The notes beneath the pieces were generated by a model, which made no database searches, was not told the DNA's origin, and was given only the letters and a program-made list of their open reading frames with translations. Below are positions 41,718 to 49,739 of a DNA stretch of 64,000 nt, piece by piece. Location: assembly GCA_005768725.1 (NCBI GenBank), contig VAFM01000002.1, positions 62,001-126,000 of the forward strand, read 5' to 3'. Each line of letters starts with the position of its first letter. The first letter of the stretch is position 1. A program made the position numbers and the translations under genes. This DNA is from Blastochloris viridis (lineage in GTDB: Bacteria; Pseudomonadota; Alphaproteobacteria; UBA2136; UBA6156).

Positions 41718-42623
41718 ATGTTCAGCAGTTTCTATATCGGCATCGCGGTCCTCGCCCTCGTCGCCTACCTCCTGAAAAGCATGATCCAGATCGTCCCCGG
41801 TAAAACCGCCTATATTGTCGAAACCTTCGGTAAGCCTCTCTCTCACGCCCTCATGCCCGGCCTGCACATTATTCTGCCATGGCCTATTCAGGTGGTGGTC
41901 GGTAAGCTCAGCCTGCAATTGCTCGAGATCCGCACCAACGTCGCCGTAAAAACATCCGACAATGTCTTCCTCGGCCTCCCGGTGTCCGTGCAATACCGCG
42001 CGAACGACGACGCCTACAACACCGTCAGTGCGTACTACGAGCTTTCCGACCCGCGCGACCAGATTTCGAGCTTCATCCTCAACAATGTGCGCCAGTCCGC
42101 CGCGAAAATGACGCTGGAGGAACTCTTCCAGAACCGCGACAAGTTGCAGCACGTGGTGCTGGAAGAACTGACCAGCCGCTTCAACACCTACGGCTATATC
42201 ATCGAGGCCGTGCTGGTCGACCAGCCGCAACCGAGCGGCGAAGTCCAGGAAAGCTTCAACCGCGTGATCGCCAGCCAGCGCTTGCTGGACGCCGCCCGCA
42301 ACGAAGGCGAAGCTTCGCGCATCAAACTGGTGAAGGAAGCCGAGGCCGAAGCCGAAAGCAAGCGCCTGCAGGGTGAAGGTATCGCCAATATGCGTAAGGC
42401 CATCGCCGCCGGTATCGAGGAAAGCATGCTGACCATCAAAAAAGCGGCCCCCAACCTCACCGACGCCGAGATCATGGGCTTCCTCACCGACACCAACCGT
42501 CTGGACACCATCAGCGGCGCCGCCACCCACGGTAACCTGATTGTAGTGGACATGCAGGACAGCACCTCGGCCCGCCAGATAGCTCTCACCGGCATCGGCG
42601 CCAAAACCACCGCCGTAAAATAA
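41718..42623 (+). CDS. SPFH/Band 7 domain protein (stomatin/HIR-like)
   Basis: Membrane-scaffold protein of 301 residues. One N-terminal hydrophobic helix (FYIGIAVLALVAYLLKSMI) precedes the SPFH domain (VPGKTAYIVETFGKPLSHAL, LQLLEIRTNVAVKTSDNVFL, VSVQYRANDDAYNTVSAYY) and a coiled coil (ASRIKLVKEAEAEAESKRLQ). The order resembles the plant hypersensitive-induced-reaction proteins, which assemble in membrane microdomains. There is no NfeD protease gene beside it. ATG 41718 is chosen because it starts at the hydrophobic helix. Confidence 0.9.
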   Translation: MFSSFYIGIAVLALVAYLLKSMIQIVPGKTAYIVETFGKPLSHALMPGLHIILPWPIQVVVGKLSLQLLEIRTNVAVKTSDNVFLGLPVSVQYRANDDAYNTVSAYYELSDPRDQISSFILNNVRQSAAKMTLEELFQNRDKLQHVVLEELTSRFNTYGYIIEAVLVDQPQPSGEVQESFNRVIASQRLLDAARNEGEASRIKLVKEAEAEAESKRLQGEGIANMRKAIAAGIEESMLTIKKAAPNLTDAEIMGFLTDTNRLDTISGAATHGNLIVVDMQDSTSARQIALTGIGAKTTAVK

Positions 42624-42638
42624 GGCCATCTACAAAAT

Positions 42639-42676
42639 AAAGCGGCCCGTGGCTTTGCACGGGCCGCTTTATTTTC
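42639..42676. terminator. Strong terminator between SPFH gene and convergent gene
   Basis: AAAGCGGCCCGTG pairs with CACGGGCCGCTTT around a GCTTTG loop, followed by ATTTTC. The convergent small gene stops at its edge. Confidence 0.85.
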
Positions 42677-43022
42677 AGAGAGCAACAGCTCCAAGAATAG
42701 CCTCAAGACGCGCTTCCGAAACATTTCGGCGTCGAATGGCTTGTAATCGCAAAACATTTGCGCGCGTCAGATGCTGTTGCCGAAGAACCGGATTTTTCGT
42801 TGTCTTCGCCATCGTCAGTTCATTGCGGGCCGCAATCTCATCTTGGTCTGCGGCTTTCAGAATCATAACCGAGTAAAGAGCCATCTTGGCCAGACGCACC
42901 GCAGAGATGGTCTTGCCGCGTAAAGTCCGCGGCAATCTGGGATCAGACGATTGTAGACGGAAGTAAGCGGCATCGCCCATTTCCTGAAGTGCAGAAACAT
43001 TAATAGTCGTGGAAGCATTCAT
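42675..43022 (-). CDS. Small helical protein of unknown function
   Basis: A 115-residue soluble, Ala/Arg-rich, mainly helical protein (AVRLAKMALYSVMILKAADQ, TRANVLRLQAIRRRNVSEAR). No family recognised. ATG 43022 has GGGGAA upstream. The 220 bp beyond it contain the rpsB promoter. Confidence 0.5.
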   Translation of the reverse strand: MNASTTINVSALQEMGDAAYFRLQSSDPRLPRTLRGKTISAVRLAKMALYSVMILKAADQDEIAARNELTMAKTTKNPVLRQQHLTRANVLRLQAIRRRNVSEARLEAILGAVAL

Positions 43023-43093
43023 GATGAAATTCCCCGAGAGATGAAAGACTCACTAAAAATGCATACATCAGATCTCACTTGTCAACGTCTCGC

Positions 43094-43122
43094 TTGACTA
43101 TCCTTCTCAAATCCTTCATAAG
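43094..43122 (+). promoter_or_regulatory. Candidate promoter for rpsB
   Basis: TTGACT (43094-43099) and CATAAG (43117-43122), 17 bp apart, about 115 bp before rpsB. The leader is long enough to hold regulation of ribosomal-protein expression. Confidence 0.45.
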
Positions 43123-43241
43123 CCGCCCATCTGTATAAGAAATTATCCAGAAATCCACAGCCGGAAGCGCTTTGGTTGGTATCGCAAGATATTGAAATTC
43201 CTTCCGGTCAACGCACAAACCAAACGAGAAAGACCATTCTA

Positions 43242-44141
43242 ATGGCCCTCCCGCAATTCACCATGTCCGAGCTGCTCGGCGCCGGCGTTCACTTCGGTCA
43301 CCGTTCCTTCCGCTGGAACCCGAAGCTGAAGAGCTACATCTACGGCACCCGCAACGGCATCCATATTTTCGACCTCACCCAAACCGTACCGATGATGTAC
43401 ACCGCACTGGCTGCTATCGAAGCAACCGTTGCCCGTGGCGGCCGCGTACTGTTCGTAGGTACCAAGAAGCAAGCGCGCGAAGTCGCCAAGGACGCTGCCG
43501 ACCGTAGCGGTATGTACTACGTTAACCACCGCTGGCTGGGTGGTATCCTCACCAACTGGAAGACCGTAAGCCAGTCCATCAAGCGCCTCAAGGAAATCGA
43601 AGAAGGTTTCAAGGGCTCTGCCGAAGCCAAGGCTGCTTACGAAGCTGCTCTCGCTGCCGTCAACGGCGACGTGAACCAGGTAGACCGTTCTTCCTTCAAG
43701 GACCCGATGGCTCACCTGACCAAGAAGGAACGCCTCATGCGCACCCGCGAGCGTGAGAACCTCAACCGCGTTCTCGGTGGTATCATGAACATGGCCGGCC
43801 TGCCGGACCTGGTTGTGGTTCTGTCCGTCCACGAAGACAAGATCGCTGTTGATGAAGCCAACGTGCTGGGTATTCCGGTAGTGGGTATCGTTGATACCAA
43901 CGCCAACCCGCAAGGCGTCACCTACATGATCCCGGGTAACGACGACTCCGCCCGCGCTCTCAGCCTGTACGCCAAGCTGATGACCGACGCTGTTCTGTCC
44001 GGTATCCAGATGCAAGCTGCCCTGCACAACGCTCAACCGAGCGCCAGCCGCGGCAAGCCGCAAACCGTGACCCTCAGCAAGGCCGCTCAAGAAGCTGCCA
44101 ACGCCGCTGAAGCTCCGGCTGCCGAAGGCGCCCAAGCCTAA
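43242..44141 (+). CDS. rpsB: 30S ribosomal protein S2
   Basis: Structural protein of the small ribosomal subunit, 299 residues. Signatures are MSELLGAGVHFGHRSFRWNP, TKKQAREVAKDAADRSGMYY, NHRWLGGILTNWKTV and the closing PVVGIVDTNANPQGVTYMIP with AARALSLYAK-type helix. The C-terminus carries the Ala/Glu-rich extension common in alphaproteobacteria. ATG 43242 is chosen on homology. Codon use is strongly biased as expected for a highly expressed gene. Unusually, tsf does not follow; a gene-free structured region does. Confidence 0.97.
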   Translation: MALPQFTMSELLGAGVHFGHRSFRWNPKLKSYIYGTRNGIHIFDLTQTVPMMYTALAAIEATVARGGRVLFVGTKKQAREVAKDAADRSGMYYVNHRWLGGILTNWKTVSQSIKRLKEIEEGFKGSAEAKAAYEAALAAVNGDVNQVDRSSFKDPMAHLTKKERLMRTRERENLNRVLGGIMNMAGLPDLVVVLSVHEDKIAVDEANVLGIPVVGIVDTNANPQGVTYMIPGNDDSARALSLYAKLMTDAVLSGIQMQAALHNAQPSASRGKPQTVTLSKAAQEAANAAEAPAAEGAQA

Positions 44142-44168
44142 TTCCCGAAAGGAATGGCATAGCATGGC

Positions 44169-44191
44169 AAGGGTGGGTCGCTCCCACCCAC
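44169..44191 (+). repeat. Hairpin downstream of rpsB
   Basis: GGGTGGGTCGCTCCCACCC is a GC-rich inverted repeat starting about 30 bp after the rpsB stop codon. It lacks a T-run, so it could be a weak terminator or a 3' stabilising hairpin, or the edge of the structured region that follows. Confidence 0.5.
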
Positions 44192-44219
44192 ATGTTTCGA
44201 CCTATCTTAACACTTTTAC

Positions 44220-44583
44220 CTATTAACACTTTGTGATGAATGAGACTTTTTGGGAGGATTGCTCTCATTCATCACCGGTTTCGGGGACGCGTCGCTGTAA
44301 TCCAGAGGAGGAAGCAGCGGATAATCCAAATTCGATTTGGAGGAGACACGCCGGCGCAAGCAATTGCCGCCACCCGAAACCGCCCCATCCCCCGCCGCTA
44401 CGATTCACCTCGGGCGGGGTGCAGCAAGGCCATCTACCTTGCGAACAGACCACCCATGTTGAGAAACATCGGTGATCCCTCATCCGCTATCCGACTGGAT
44501 AGAAGATGAAACCACTCTGCCGTCGGATGACGCAGATGTTACGACAGAAAGAACCTGGCTCCACCGCGCCAGGTTCTTTTTTT
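44220..44583 (+). ncRNA. Candidate structured RNA of about 350 nt, no family recognised
   Basis: No credible CDS exists here. The plus strand holds a series of hairpins: GTGATGAATGAGA (44233-44245) with TCTCATTCATCAC (44263-44275), a perfect 13 bp stem; CGGTTTCGGG (44276-44285) with CCCGAAACCG (44373-44382), enclosing CGCTG/CAGCG (44293, 44315) and TCCAAAT/ATTTGGA (44325, 44335); CCCCGCC/GGCGGGG (44390, 44413); GCAAGG/CCTTGC (44424, 44437); ATGTT-GAGA-AACAT; CTATCC/GGATAG; then a strong terminator. I checked by eye for RNase P RNA, tmRNA, 6S RNA and SRP RNA core motifs and do not see them. Confidence 0.55.
44551..44583 (+). terminator. Intrinsic terminator closing the structured region
   Basis: GAACCTGGC pairs with GCCAGGTTC around an 8 nt loop and runs into seven T residues. 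The next gene starts 29 bp further, so the terminator belongs to a transcript from upstream. Confidence 0.88.
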
Positions 44584-44611
44584 ATGTCCGGTTATCAGGT
44601 ACAACCCCTGC

Positions 44612-45433
44612 ATGAACATCACTCTCATCGGCGGCGGAATAGCAGGCCTTATTCTGGCCTACAAAGCGGTGTCCGCAGGCCATGCCATCACACTGTACGA
44701 AGCCGGTACAATCGCCTCTGGCGCCTCCGGCAAAGCCCTTGGCGTGCTTGTTCCGGTCACCGGCCTCAACCGCCCGATAGACCTCCTCCAACGCGAAGGC
44801 ATCTCCCGCTGGCCCGCCCTCGCTCAACAGTTAGCCGACGAAACCCACACCCCCCTCGCCTCCTTCTGGCGCGCCTGGCCAAGCGCCCCCGTGCCCGGCA
44901 CCCAGCAGCTCAACATCGCCACAATCTTCTCCATCCTCGCCCAAGCCATCCGCGCCAAAAGCGGCATCATCCACGAAAACCAGCCTATCCAGAACCTCGA
45001 CGAAGTCCGTCCAAACGCCGACCACGTTATTGTCAGTGCAGGCTACGGCACCAAAGCCTTAGTAAATGCTCCCATCACCATTTCCACCGGCATCGCCGCC
45101 CGCTTTACCGGCCATATCGAAGACCTCATCGCGCAGGACAATCTCTTCCTGTGCCCGGATTTCATCGAGAACGAAGTCCTCGCAGGCAGCGTCAACTGGT
45201 CACTCAAAGAACCCCACACCGGCCCCATCCCGCCGGAAAAACAGGATGAACTTCTCCGCCGCGTCCACGCCCTCGCCCCGCATCTGCAATTGAAAGACAT
45301 CTGGCTCGGCAACCGCCCGGCCCAAACCCCGCGCACGCCGCTCATCACCAGTCCGGAGCCCAATCTCCACGTCGTCACCGCCCTTGGTAAAATCGGCATG
45401 GGCGTCAGCCCTGCGCTGGAGCTCCCGTTCTAA
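44612..45433 (+). CDS. FAD-dependent oxidoreductase, DadA/ThiO-like
   Basis: Flavoprotein of 273 residues with the Rossmann start MNITLIGGGIAGLILAYKA, YEAGTIASGASGKALGVLVP and a C-terminal HVVTALGKIGMGVSPALELP flavin-contact segment. It belongs to the DAO fold group (amine or amino-acid oxidases), but at 273 residues it is shorter than the usual 350 to 420. The substrate cannot be told. There is no clear ribosome site, so it may be translated from a leaderless or short-leader message. Confidence 0.8.
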   Translation: MNITLIGGGIAGLILAYKAVSAGHAITLYEAGTIASGASGKALGVLVPVTGLNRPIDLLQREGISRWPALAQQLADETHTPLASFWRAWPSAPVPGTQQLNIATIFSILAQAIRAKSGIIHENQPIQNLDEVRPNADHVIVSAGYGTKALVNAPITISTGIAARFTGHIEDLIAQDNLFLCPDFIENEVLAGSVNWSLKEPHTGPIPPEKQDELLRRVHALAPHLQLKDIWLGNRPAQTPRTPLITSPEPNLHVVTALGKIGMGVSPALELPF

Positions 45434-45442
45434 AACCGTAAA

Positions 45443-45462
45443 AAGCCGCCCCGTAGGGCGGC
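45443..45462. terminator. Bidirectional terminator
   Basis: AGCCGCCCCGTAGGGCGGCT is a near-perfect hairpin between two convergent genes. On the minus strand it is followed by TTTTTAC, so it is best as terminator of the HAD gene. Confidence 0.65.
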
Positions 45463-45479
45463 TCTTGCTCTAGCCAGAG

Positions 45480-46181
45480 CTAGATATTCGCGATCAAATG
45501 GTCCAACACACGGTCGGTATCCAGATGATGAAAGTCGATGAACGGAAACGCATCCCGATGCACCATTTTCATCCCGCAGAAATGTGTCTCAAAGTTCTGC
45601 CTTTTGGCAGGCGGCAGGTTGAGCGACGTATCCTCGATCATGACATAACGGGCATAATCGGGGTAACACCTGCGGATGTAGATATAAGGCTCTTCGGTAC
45701 GCTTAAGGTGCCCGCCCACACTTACAATATCATGCACGTCCCGAGGCCGTATGACGGGCCCCAGCCATCCCATATGTGCCAGCAGACCGGTCACGTAGTC
45801 CGAATGTCCTTGGCTCAGACATACGGTTGTCACATGCGGCAGGCTGGCCAGATGAATCGCCTTCTCAACCTGAGAAGGTTTCGGCTGAAGGGCCGTGGTC
45901 ACCGCCGGCAAAAGATGCTCGACATTGATCCACCGATACGATTCCAGAACCCAATCCAGAGTCATGCCCAGTTTGGGCGCCCACAGCGATTTCAAACAGC
46001 AGCCATGCTCAACATACGCGTCATAACATATCTGACGAAACGCATCATCCAATGCGAGATCCGGCATATGTTTGGCCACAATGGCATGAATACCGTCGTA
46101 AAACGGTGCAAGCGAAAAGGCTTCACTTTCTTCGGCGATAACGCCATCCATATCAAAGACGATCAGGGTATTCACAGGCAT
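45480..46181 (-). CDS. HAD family hydrolase (paralogue 1)
   Basis: Predicted phosphatase of 233 residues. HAD motifs are I: IVFDMDGVIAEES (nucleophile Asp 10), II: TVCLSQGHSD, III: HLKRTEEPY with the Lys, and IV: MIEDTSLNL. A helical cap lies between motifs I and II. The substrate is unknown. It is followed on the same strand, upstream, by a second HAD gene of equal length and similar plan, so the pair probably arose by duplication. Confidence 0.85.
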   Translation of the reverse strand: MPVNTLIVFDMDGVIAEESEAFSLAPFYDGIHAIVAKHMPDLALDDAFRQICYDAYVEHGCCLKSLWAPKLGMTLDWVLESYRWINVEHLLPAVTTALQPKPSQVEKAIHLASLPHVTTVCLSQGHSDYVTGLLAHMGWLGPVIRPRDVHDIVSVGGHLKRTEEPYIYIRRCYPDYARYVMIEDTSLNLPPAKRQNFETHFCGMKMVHRDAFPFIDFHHLDTDRVLDHLIANI

Positions 46182-46247
46182 AACAGCCTCCCGGAAAAGA
46201 GATCAGTTTCGCCCGACCTATACCACAGCCGAAGTTACAGCAAAAGC

Positions 46248-46946
46248 CTAAGCCGGCAGAACCTCATTCATCAGAATATCCAGCGCCTGATTGATCGTCG
46301 CGGCCTGATGCTCAATGCTGCTGTCCAGCTCTTCGGGCGGACGCTTCGGCCCGATCAGGAATGTGCCAAACCCGGCCTTGTGCGCGGCCATCAGGTTGGC
46401 CATGCTGTCTTCAAACATGTATTTGTGGCGGTATTTGCCCTTCAGGTGATGCTTCAGCAGGTGATGATACGTATCGGCATCGCGCTTCAAACGACCTTCC
46501 ATCACACTGATGTCAAAAACCTTTTCGTGCGGAATAAAGGTCGTGATGCCGATTTTGTCCAGAATCGGCAAACAGTAATCGCGGTGGCCTAGCGTGAGGA
46601 TCGCCAGCTCATGCCCCATCTCCTGCAACTCGCCAAGGCGACGCAGCAGGCCGGGGTTGGGCTGGGTATGCGGCATCACAGCGCCCTTCAATACCGGCGC
46701 AAACTTCGCGAACATATCCAGCGTAAAGTCCATCTCCTTGCGCAATTCGTGCATCCAGCCGTGCAGGCTGCTGCCATGCTTACGGTAAAGTTCGGTGTTC
46801 TTCACAACCAGTTGCTGCACGGTCAGATCCGGCTGGTACGGCTTCAGATAATCGCGCAGAACCTCAAAGAACGCCGCCGACATATACCGCTCGGTCACAC
46901 ACAGGGTGTCATCAAAATCGAAGAGAATGAGCGAAGGCTGGGTCAT
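46248..46946 (-). CDS. HAD family hydrolase (paralogue 2)
   Basis: Predicted phosphatase of 232 residues. Motif I is LILFDFDDTLCVTE, motif II ILTLGHRDYC, motif III is GRLKRDADTY and motif IV YMFEDSMANL. It shares the LSQGHSDY/LTLGHRDY and LKR segments with the 45480 gene. The cap is helical, as in nucleotidase-like HAD proteins. The spacer of 66 bp to its paralogue suggests an operon. Confidence 0.85.
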   Translation of the reverse strand: MTQPSLILFDFDDTLCVTERYMSAAFFEVLRDYLKPYQPDLTVQQLVVKNTELYRKHGSSLHGWMHELRKEMDFTLDMFAKFAPVLKGAVMPHTQPNPGLLRRLGELQEMGHELAILTLGHRDYCLPILDKIGITTFIPHEKVFDISVMEGRLKRDADTYHHLLKHHLKGKYRHKYMFEDSMANLMAAHKAGFGTFLIGPKRPPEELDSSIEHQAATINQALDILMNEVLPA

Positions 46947-47101
46947 GAATTACGTGTTCTTATCATTTAAGTATGGGTACAGCTAAGGCATTCCGCCAGC
47001 ATTTCCAACAAAAAAGCGGGTTGATGAAGATCAAACCCGCCTGTCTGTGGCCTCAATACCGCGAAAATCCGGCGCGGAGCGACATCGCCCCCGCGCGCGA
47101 A

Positions 47102-47197
47102 GCTACAAACGGTCATTCCAGTGTTTTTTGACGGGGCGCGGTGTACAGGAATGAAGTACATAAGCCACGTCAAAAAGTGCTGGAGGGCCGTTTTAGC
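47102..47197. repeat. Long imperfect hairpin repeat, copy A
   Basis: A 96 bp near-palindrome directly after the yebC stop codon: GCTACAAACGG at one end, CCGTTTTAGC at the other, an inner arm CCAGTGTTTTTTGACG with CGTCAAAAAGTGCTGG, and a central hairpin TGTAC/GTACA. A related copy is at 58960-59053. The core CAAAAAGTGCTGG and the end TTTTAGCCCGCGC are shared, but the arms differ in ways that keep the pairing. Confidence 0.7.
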
Positions 47198-47203
47198 CCG
47201 CGC

Positions 47204-47950
47204 TTACAGTTGCGCAGCGATATGTTCCGATACATCCATGTTGGTGACGACCGATTGAACATCATCATCGTTTTCCAGAATATCGACCATCTTCATCACG
47301 GTTTGCGCCGTTTCCAGGCTGGTCACCGCCTGCATCTGGGTCGGGATATAAGCAAGCTCGGCATTTTCAGCCTCACCAAAATCCTCCGCCAGCGTATCGC
47401 GCACGGTACCAAAACCGCCCACACTGGTGGTGATGATGTGTTCCATCTCATCGCTTTCCACATCCTCGGCACCGGCCATAATGCCAGCCTCCAGCATCTG
47501 GTCAACGTTGGCTACACGGGCAGGGTAAGTGATCTGCCCCACCTGTTTGAACATCCAGGCAACGCTGCCGTCCGTCCCCACGTTGCCGCCGTTCTTAGAA
47601 AACGCAGTGCGCACATTGGTGATGGTACGGGTCGGGTTATCGGTCAAGGTGGTCACAAATACCGCCACACCGCCGGGGCCGTAACCTTCGTAGGTACGCT
47701 CAATATAGTCGGCACCGGCAATTTCACCGGTCCCGCGCTTAATCGCACGGGTCACCACTTCATTGGTCATGTTCTCTTTGCGGGCTTTATCCACCAGGGT
47801 ACGCAGGGTCGGGTTGCTGGTAATGTCACCGCCGCCGCTGCGCGCCGCAGTCATAATGTCGCGGATATACTTGGTGTAAATCTTGGCTTTTTTCTTATCC
47901 TGAGCCGCCTTGCGGTGTTGGATGTTCTTGAATTTTGAGTGACCGGCCAT
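47204..47950 (-). CDS. yebC: YebC/PmpR family DNA-binding regulator
   Basis: Conserved 248-residue protein; family members act as transcription regulators or, as shown for YebC2, in translation of polyproline stretches. Signatures are MAGHSKFKNIQHRKAAQDKK, IYTKYIRDIMTAARSGGGD, TRAIKRGTGE and EGYGPGGVAVFVTTLTDNPT. In alphaproteobacteria it often sits beside ruvC or ymdB; here ymdB lies upstream on the same strand. Confidence 0.95.
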   Translation of the reverse strand: MAGHSKFKNIQHRKAAQDKKKAKIYTKYIRDIMTAARSGGGDITSNPTLRTLVDKARKENMTNEVVTRAIKRGTGEIAGADYIERTYEGYGPGGVAVFVTTLTDNPTRTITNVRTAFSKNGGNVGTDGSVAWMFKQVGQITYPARVANVDQMLEAGIMAGAEDVESDEMEHIITTSVGGFGTVRDTLAEDFGEAENAELAYIPTQMQAVTSLETAQTVMKMVDILENDDDVQSVVTNMDVSEHIAAQL

Positions 47951-48016
47951 ATTCCGAATTCCTTAACTTAATAGCCGCTTGTAGCCGATTTGCCCCCCAA
48001 AAGGCAACCCCCTAAC

Positions 48017-48052
48017 AAAAAACCCCAGCTTCAAATAGGCGGGGGGTTTTTT
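48017..48052 (-). terminator. Intrinsic terminator of ymdB
   Basis: On the minus strand AAAAAACCCCCC faces GGGGTTTTTT around a loop, followed by GTTAG. Adjoins the ymdB stop codon. Confidence 0.7.
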
Positions 48053-48063
48053 AACCGATGTTT

Positions 48064-48870
48064 TTACAAAGTCGCCTGCAGGCATCCACCCACGCGCAGT
48101 GGTTCAACCGCCGTCGCCAGCCCTTTGTCACCGATCGTCACGATCACGCCGCTCAAAGTCGCCTCACCCGTCACTTGTTCAAAACGGTAACGCATGGCGC
48201 TGGTAAAGCTCGGCAGCGCACTTTCGTAGCTCACGCCAAGGCTGGAATTATAATCGCCGCACATCCCGGCATCGGCCTGGAACGCCGTACCACCCGGCAT
48301 CACGCGGGTGTCACTTGTCGGAATATGGGTGTGCGTGCCCACAACCAGGCTCGCCTTGCCATCCCAGAACGCACCCATATTGCACTTTTCGCTGGTCGCT
48401 TCGGCATGGATATCCACAATCAGTGCTTCGCAGTTTTCGCCCAGCACATACTGCTTCTGCAGTTCGGTACTGGCGCGGAACGGGCAATCAATCAGCTGAC
48501 GCATGAACACACGGCCCTGCAGGTTCACAACAACCAGTTTTTTGCCATTGCTCAGGGTCACGCTCACATGGCCACGGCCAACCGTACCCGGCGGATAGTT
48601 ATAGGGGCGGATGATTTTCGGATTCGTCGCCAGAAAATCATCAAAGCCCTTCTGGTCAAAGGTATGGTCACCCAGCGTAATCACGTCGGCACCGGCAGCA
48701 AAAATTTCCTGCGCATCGCTGGCGGTCAGGCCTTTGCCGTTCTGGGCGGCATTTTCACCGTTCACCACCACAGCGGCCAAACCGTGCTTCTCTTTAAGTG
48801 ACGGCAGGTGCGCTTTCAGCGCTTTCCGGCCCGGAACACTCACAACATCGCCAAGGAACAAAACTTTCAT
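48064..48870 (-). CDS. YmdB family metallophosphoesterase (TIGR00282)
   Basis: Dinuclear metal phosphoesterase of 268 residues; B. subtilis YmdB hydrolyses 2',3'-cyclic nucleotides and influences biofilm and motility. Metal ligands are in MKVLFLGDVVSVPGRKAL, VVNGENAAQNGKG, ITLGDHTFDQK, DIHAEATSEK and VGTHTHIPTSD. ATG 48870 has AAGGGTGG before it; the longer frame runs into the mla promoter region. Confidence 0.9.
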   Translation of the reverse strand: MKVLFLGDVVSVPGRKALKAHLPSLKEKHGLAAVVVNGENAAQNGKGLTASDAQEIFAAGADVITLGDHTFDQKGFDDFLATNPKIIRPYNYPPGTVGRGHVSVTLSNGKKLVVVNLQGRVFMRQLIDCPFRASTELQKQYVLGENCEALIVDIHAEATSEKCNMGAFWDGKASLVVGTHTHIPTSDTRVMPGGTAFQADAGMCGDYNSSLGVSYESALPSFTSAMRYRFEQVTGEATLSGVIVTIGDKGLATAVEPLRVGGCLQATL

Positions 48871-48938
48871 GCCACCCTTATAAGCTAAACGCCCCGTAAA
48901 CACTAGACACTTCCGCCAGAACCCCCAACACTCACCCC

Positions 48939-49730
48939 ATGCTCCACGCACTCGGCTCCGCTGTTATGACCCCACTCACCAACGCCCTGCATCAGATGGG
49001 CGCGGTAGCGTTGTTCACGGCCGAGATCTTCCGCCAGATGATCGTCGGAGAGCGCTCGCGCCAATTTGCCCGCCAATGTGTGTTTGTGGGTATCGAAAGC
49101 CTGCCCATCGTCCTCCTCACCGCTTTCTTTACCGGCGCGGTGCTGGCGCTGCAAAGCTATAACGGCCTCAATGCCGGCCTTAACGGCGGCGGTTATGCTC
49201 TGGCCACCAGCCAGCTCGGCAACCTTGTTTCTACCAGTATGCTAAGAGAACTCGGCCCCGTGCTCGCCTCCCTTATGCTCGCCAGCCGCGTCGGCGCCGC
49301 CATGGCGGCCGAGCTGGGTACCATGCGCGTTACCGAGCAAATCGACGCCCTCTTCACCCTCGCCACTAATCCGGTACGCTATCTGGTCGTACCACGCGTT
49401 ATGGCCTGCCTGTTCATGCTGCCGCTACTGGTGGTGCTAGGTAACGTCATGGGCATTGTCGGCGGTTTTCTGGTCAGCACCCAAACCATCGGCATTCCCG
49501 GCGCTAATTATTGGGATAGCGCCATGCTCGGCGTCAACGCCACCTCGCTCTCCATGGCGCTCATCAAGGCGGCGTCCTTCGGGTTCATCGTCGGTCTGCT
49601 CAGCACCTATCACGGCTTTAACGCCCGCGGCGGGGCCGAAGGTGTCGGCAAAGCCACCACCAGCGGCGTGGTCTACGCCTCGGTCACGGTGCTCATTTCC
49701 GACTATTTCATCACGGCCTTCATGTCCTAG
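48939..49730 (+). CDS. mlaE: Mla-type lipid ABC transporter permease
   Basis: Permease of the system that moves phospholipids between outer and inner membrane to keep outer-membrane asymmetry. The 263-residue protein has five to six membrane segments and MlaE signatures TSMLRELGPVLASLMLASRV and MRVTEQIDALFTLATNPVRY. The gene is divergent from ymdB and is the first of mlaE-mlaF-mlaD-cvpA-like; mlaF follows after 9 bp. Confidence 0.94.
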   Translation: MLHALGSAVMTPLTNALHQMGAVALFTAEIFRQMIVGERSRQFARQCVFVGIESLPIVLLTAFFTGAVLALQSYNGLNAGLNGGGYALATSQLGNLVSTSMLRELGPVLASLMLASRVGAAMAAELGTMRVTEQIDALFTLATNPVRYLVVPRVMACLFMLPLLVVLGNVMGIVGGFLVSTQTIGIPGANYWDSAMLGVNATSLSMALIKAASFGFIVGLLSTYHGFNARGGAEGVGKATTSGVVYASVTVLISDYFITAFMS

Positions 49731-49739
49731 GGCCGCACC

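Noticed and set aside
44293..44320. SRP RNA-like string GGAAGCAGC within a hairpin
   Set aside because: The 3' side resembles SRP helix 8, but the conserved CAGG on the 5' side and the GGAA tetraloop are missing, so I do not call SRP RNA.
44233..44509. Open frames of 80 and 89 codons in the structured region
   Set aside because: They overlap each other in different frames, have no good ribosome site, odd composition and cross several hairpins; more likely chance frames.
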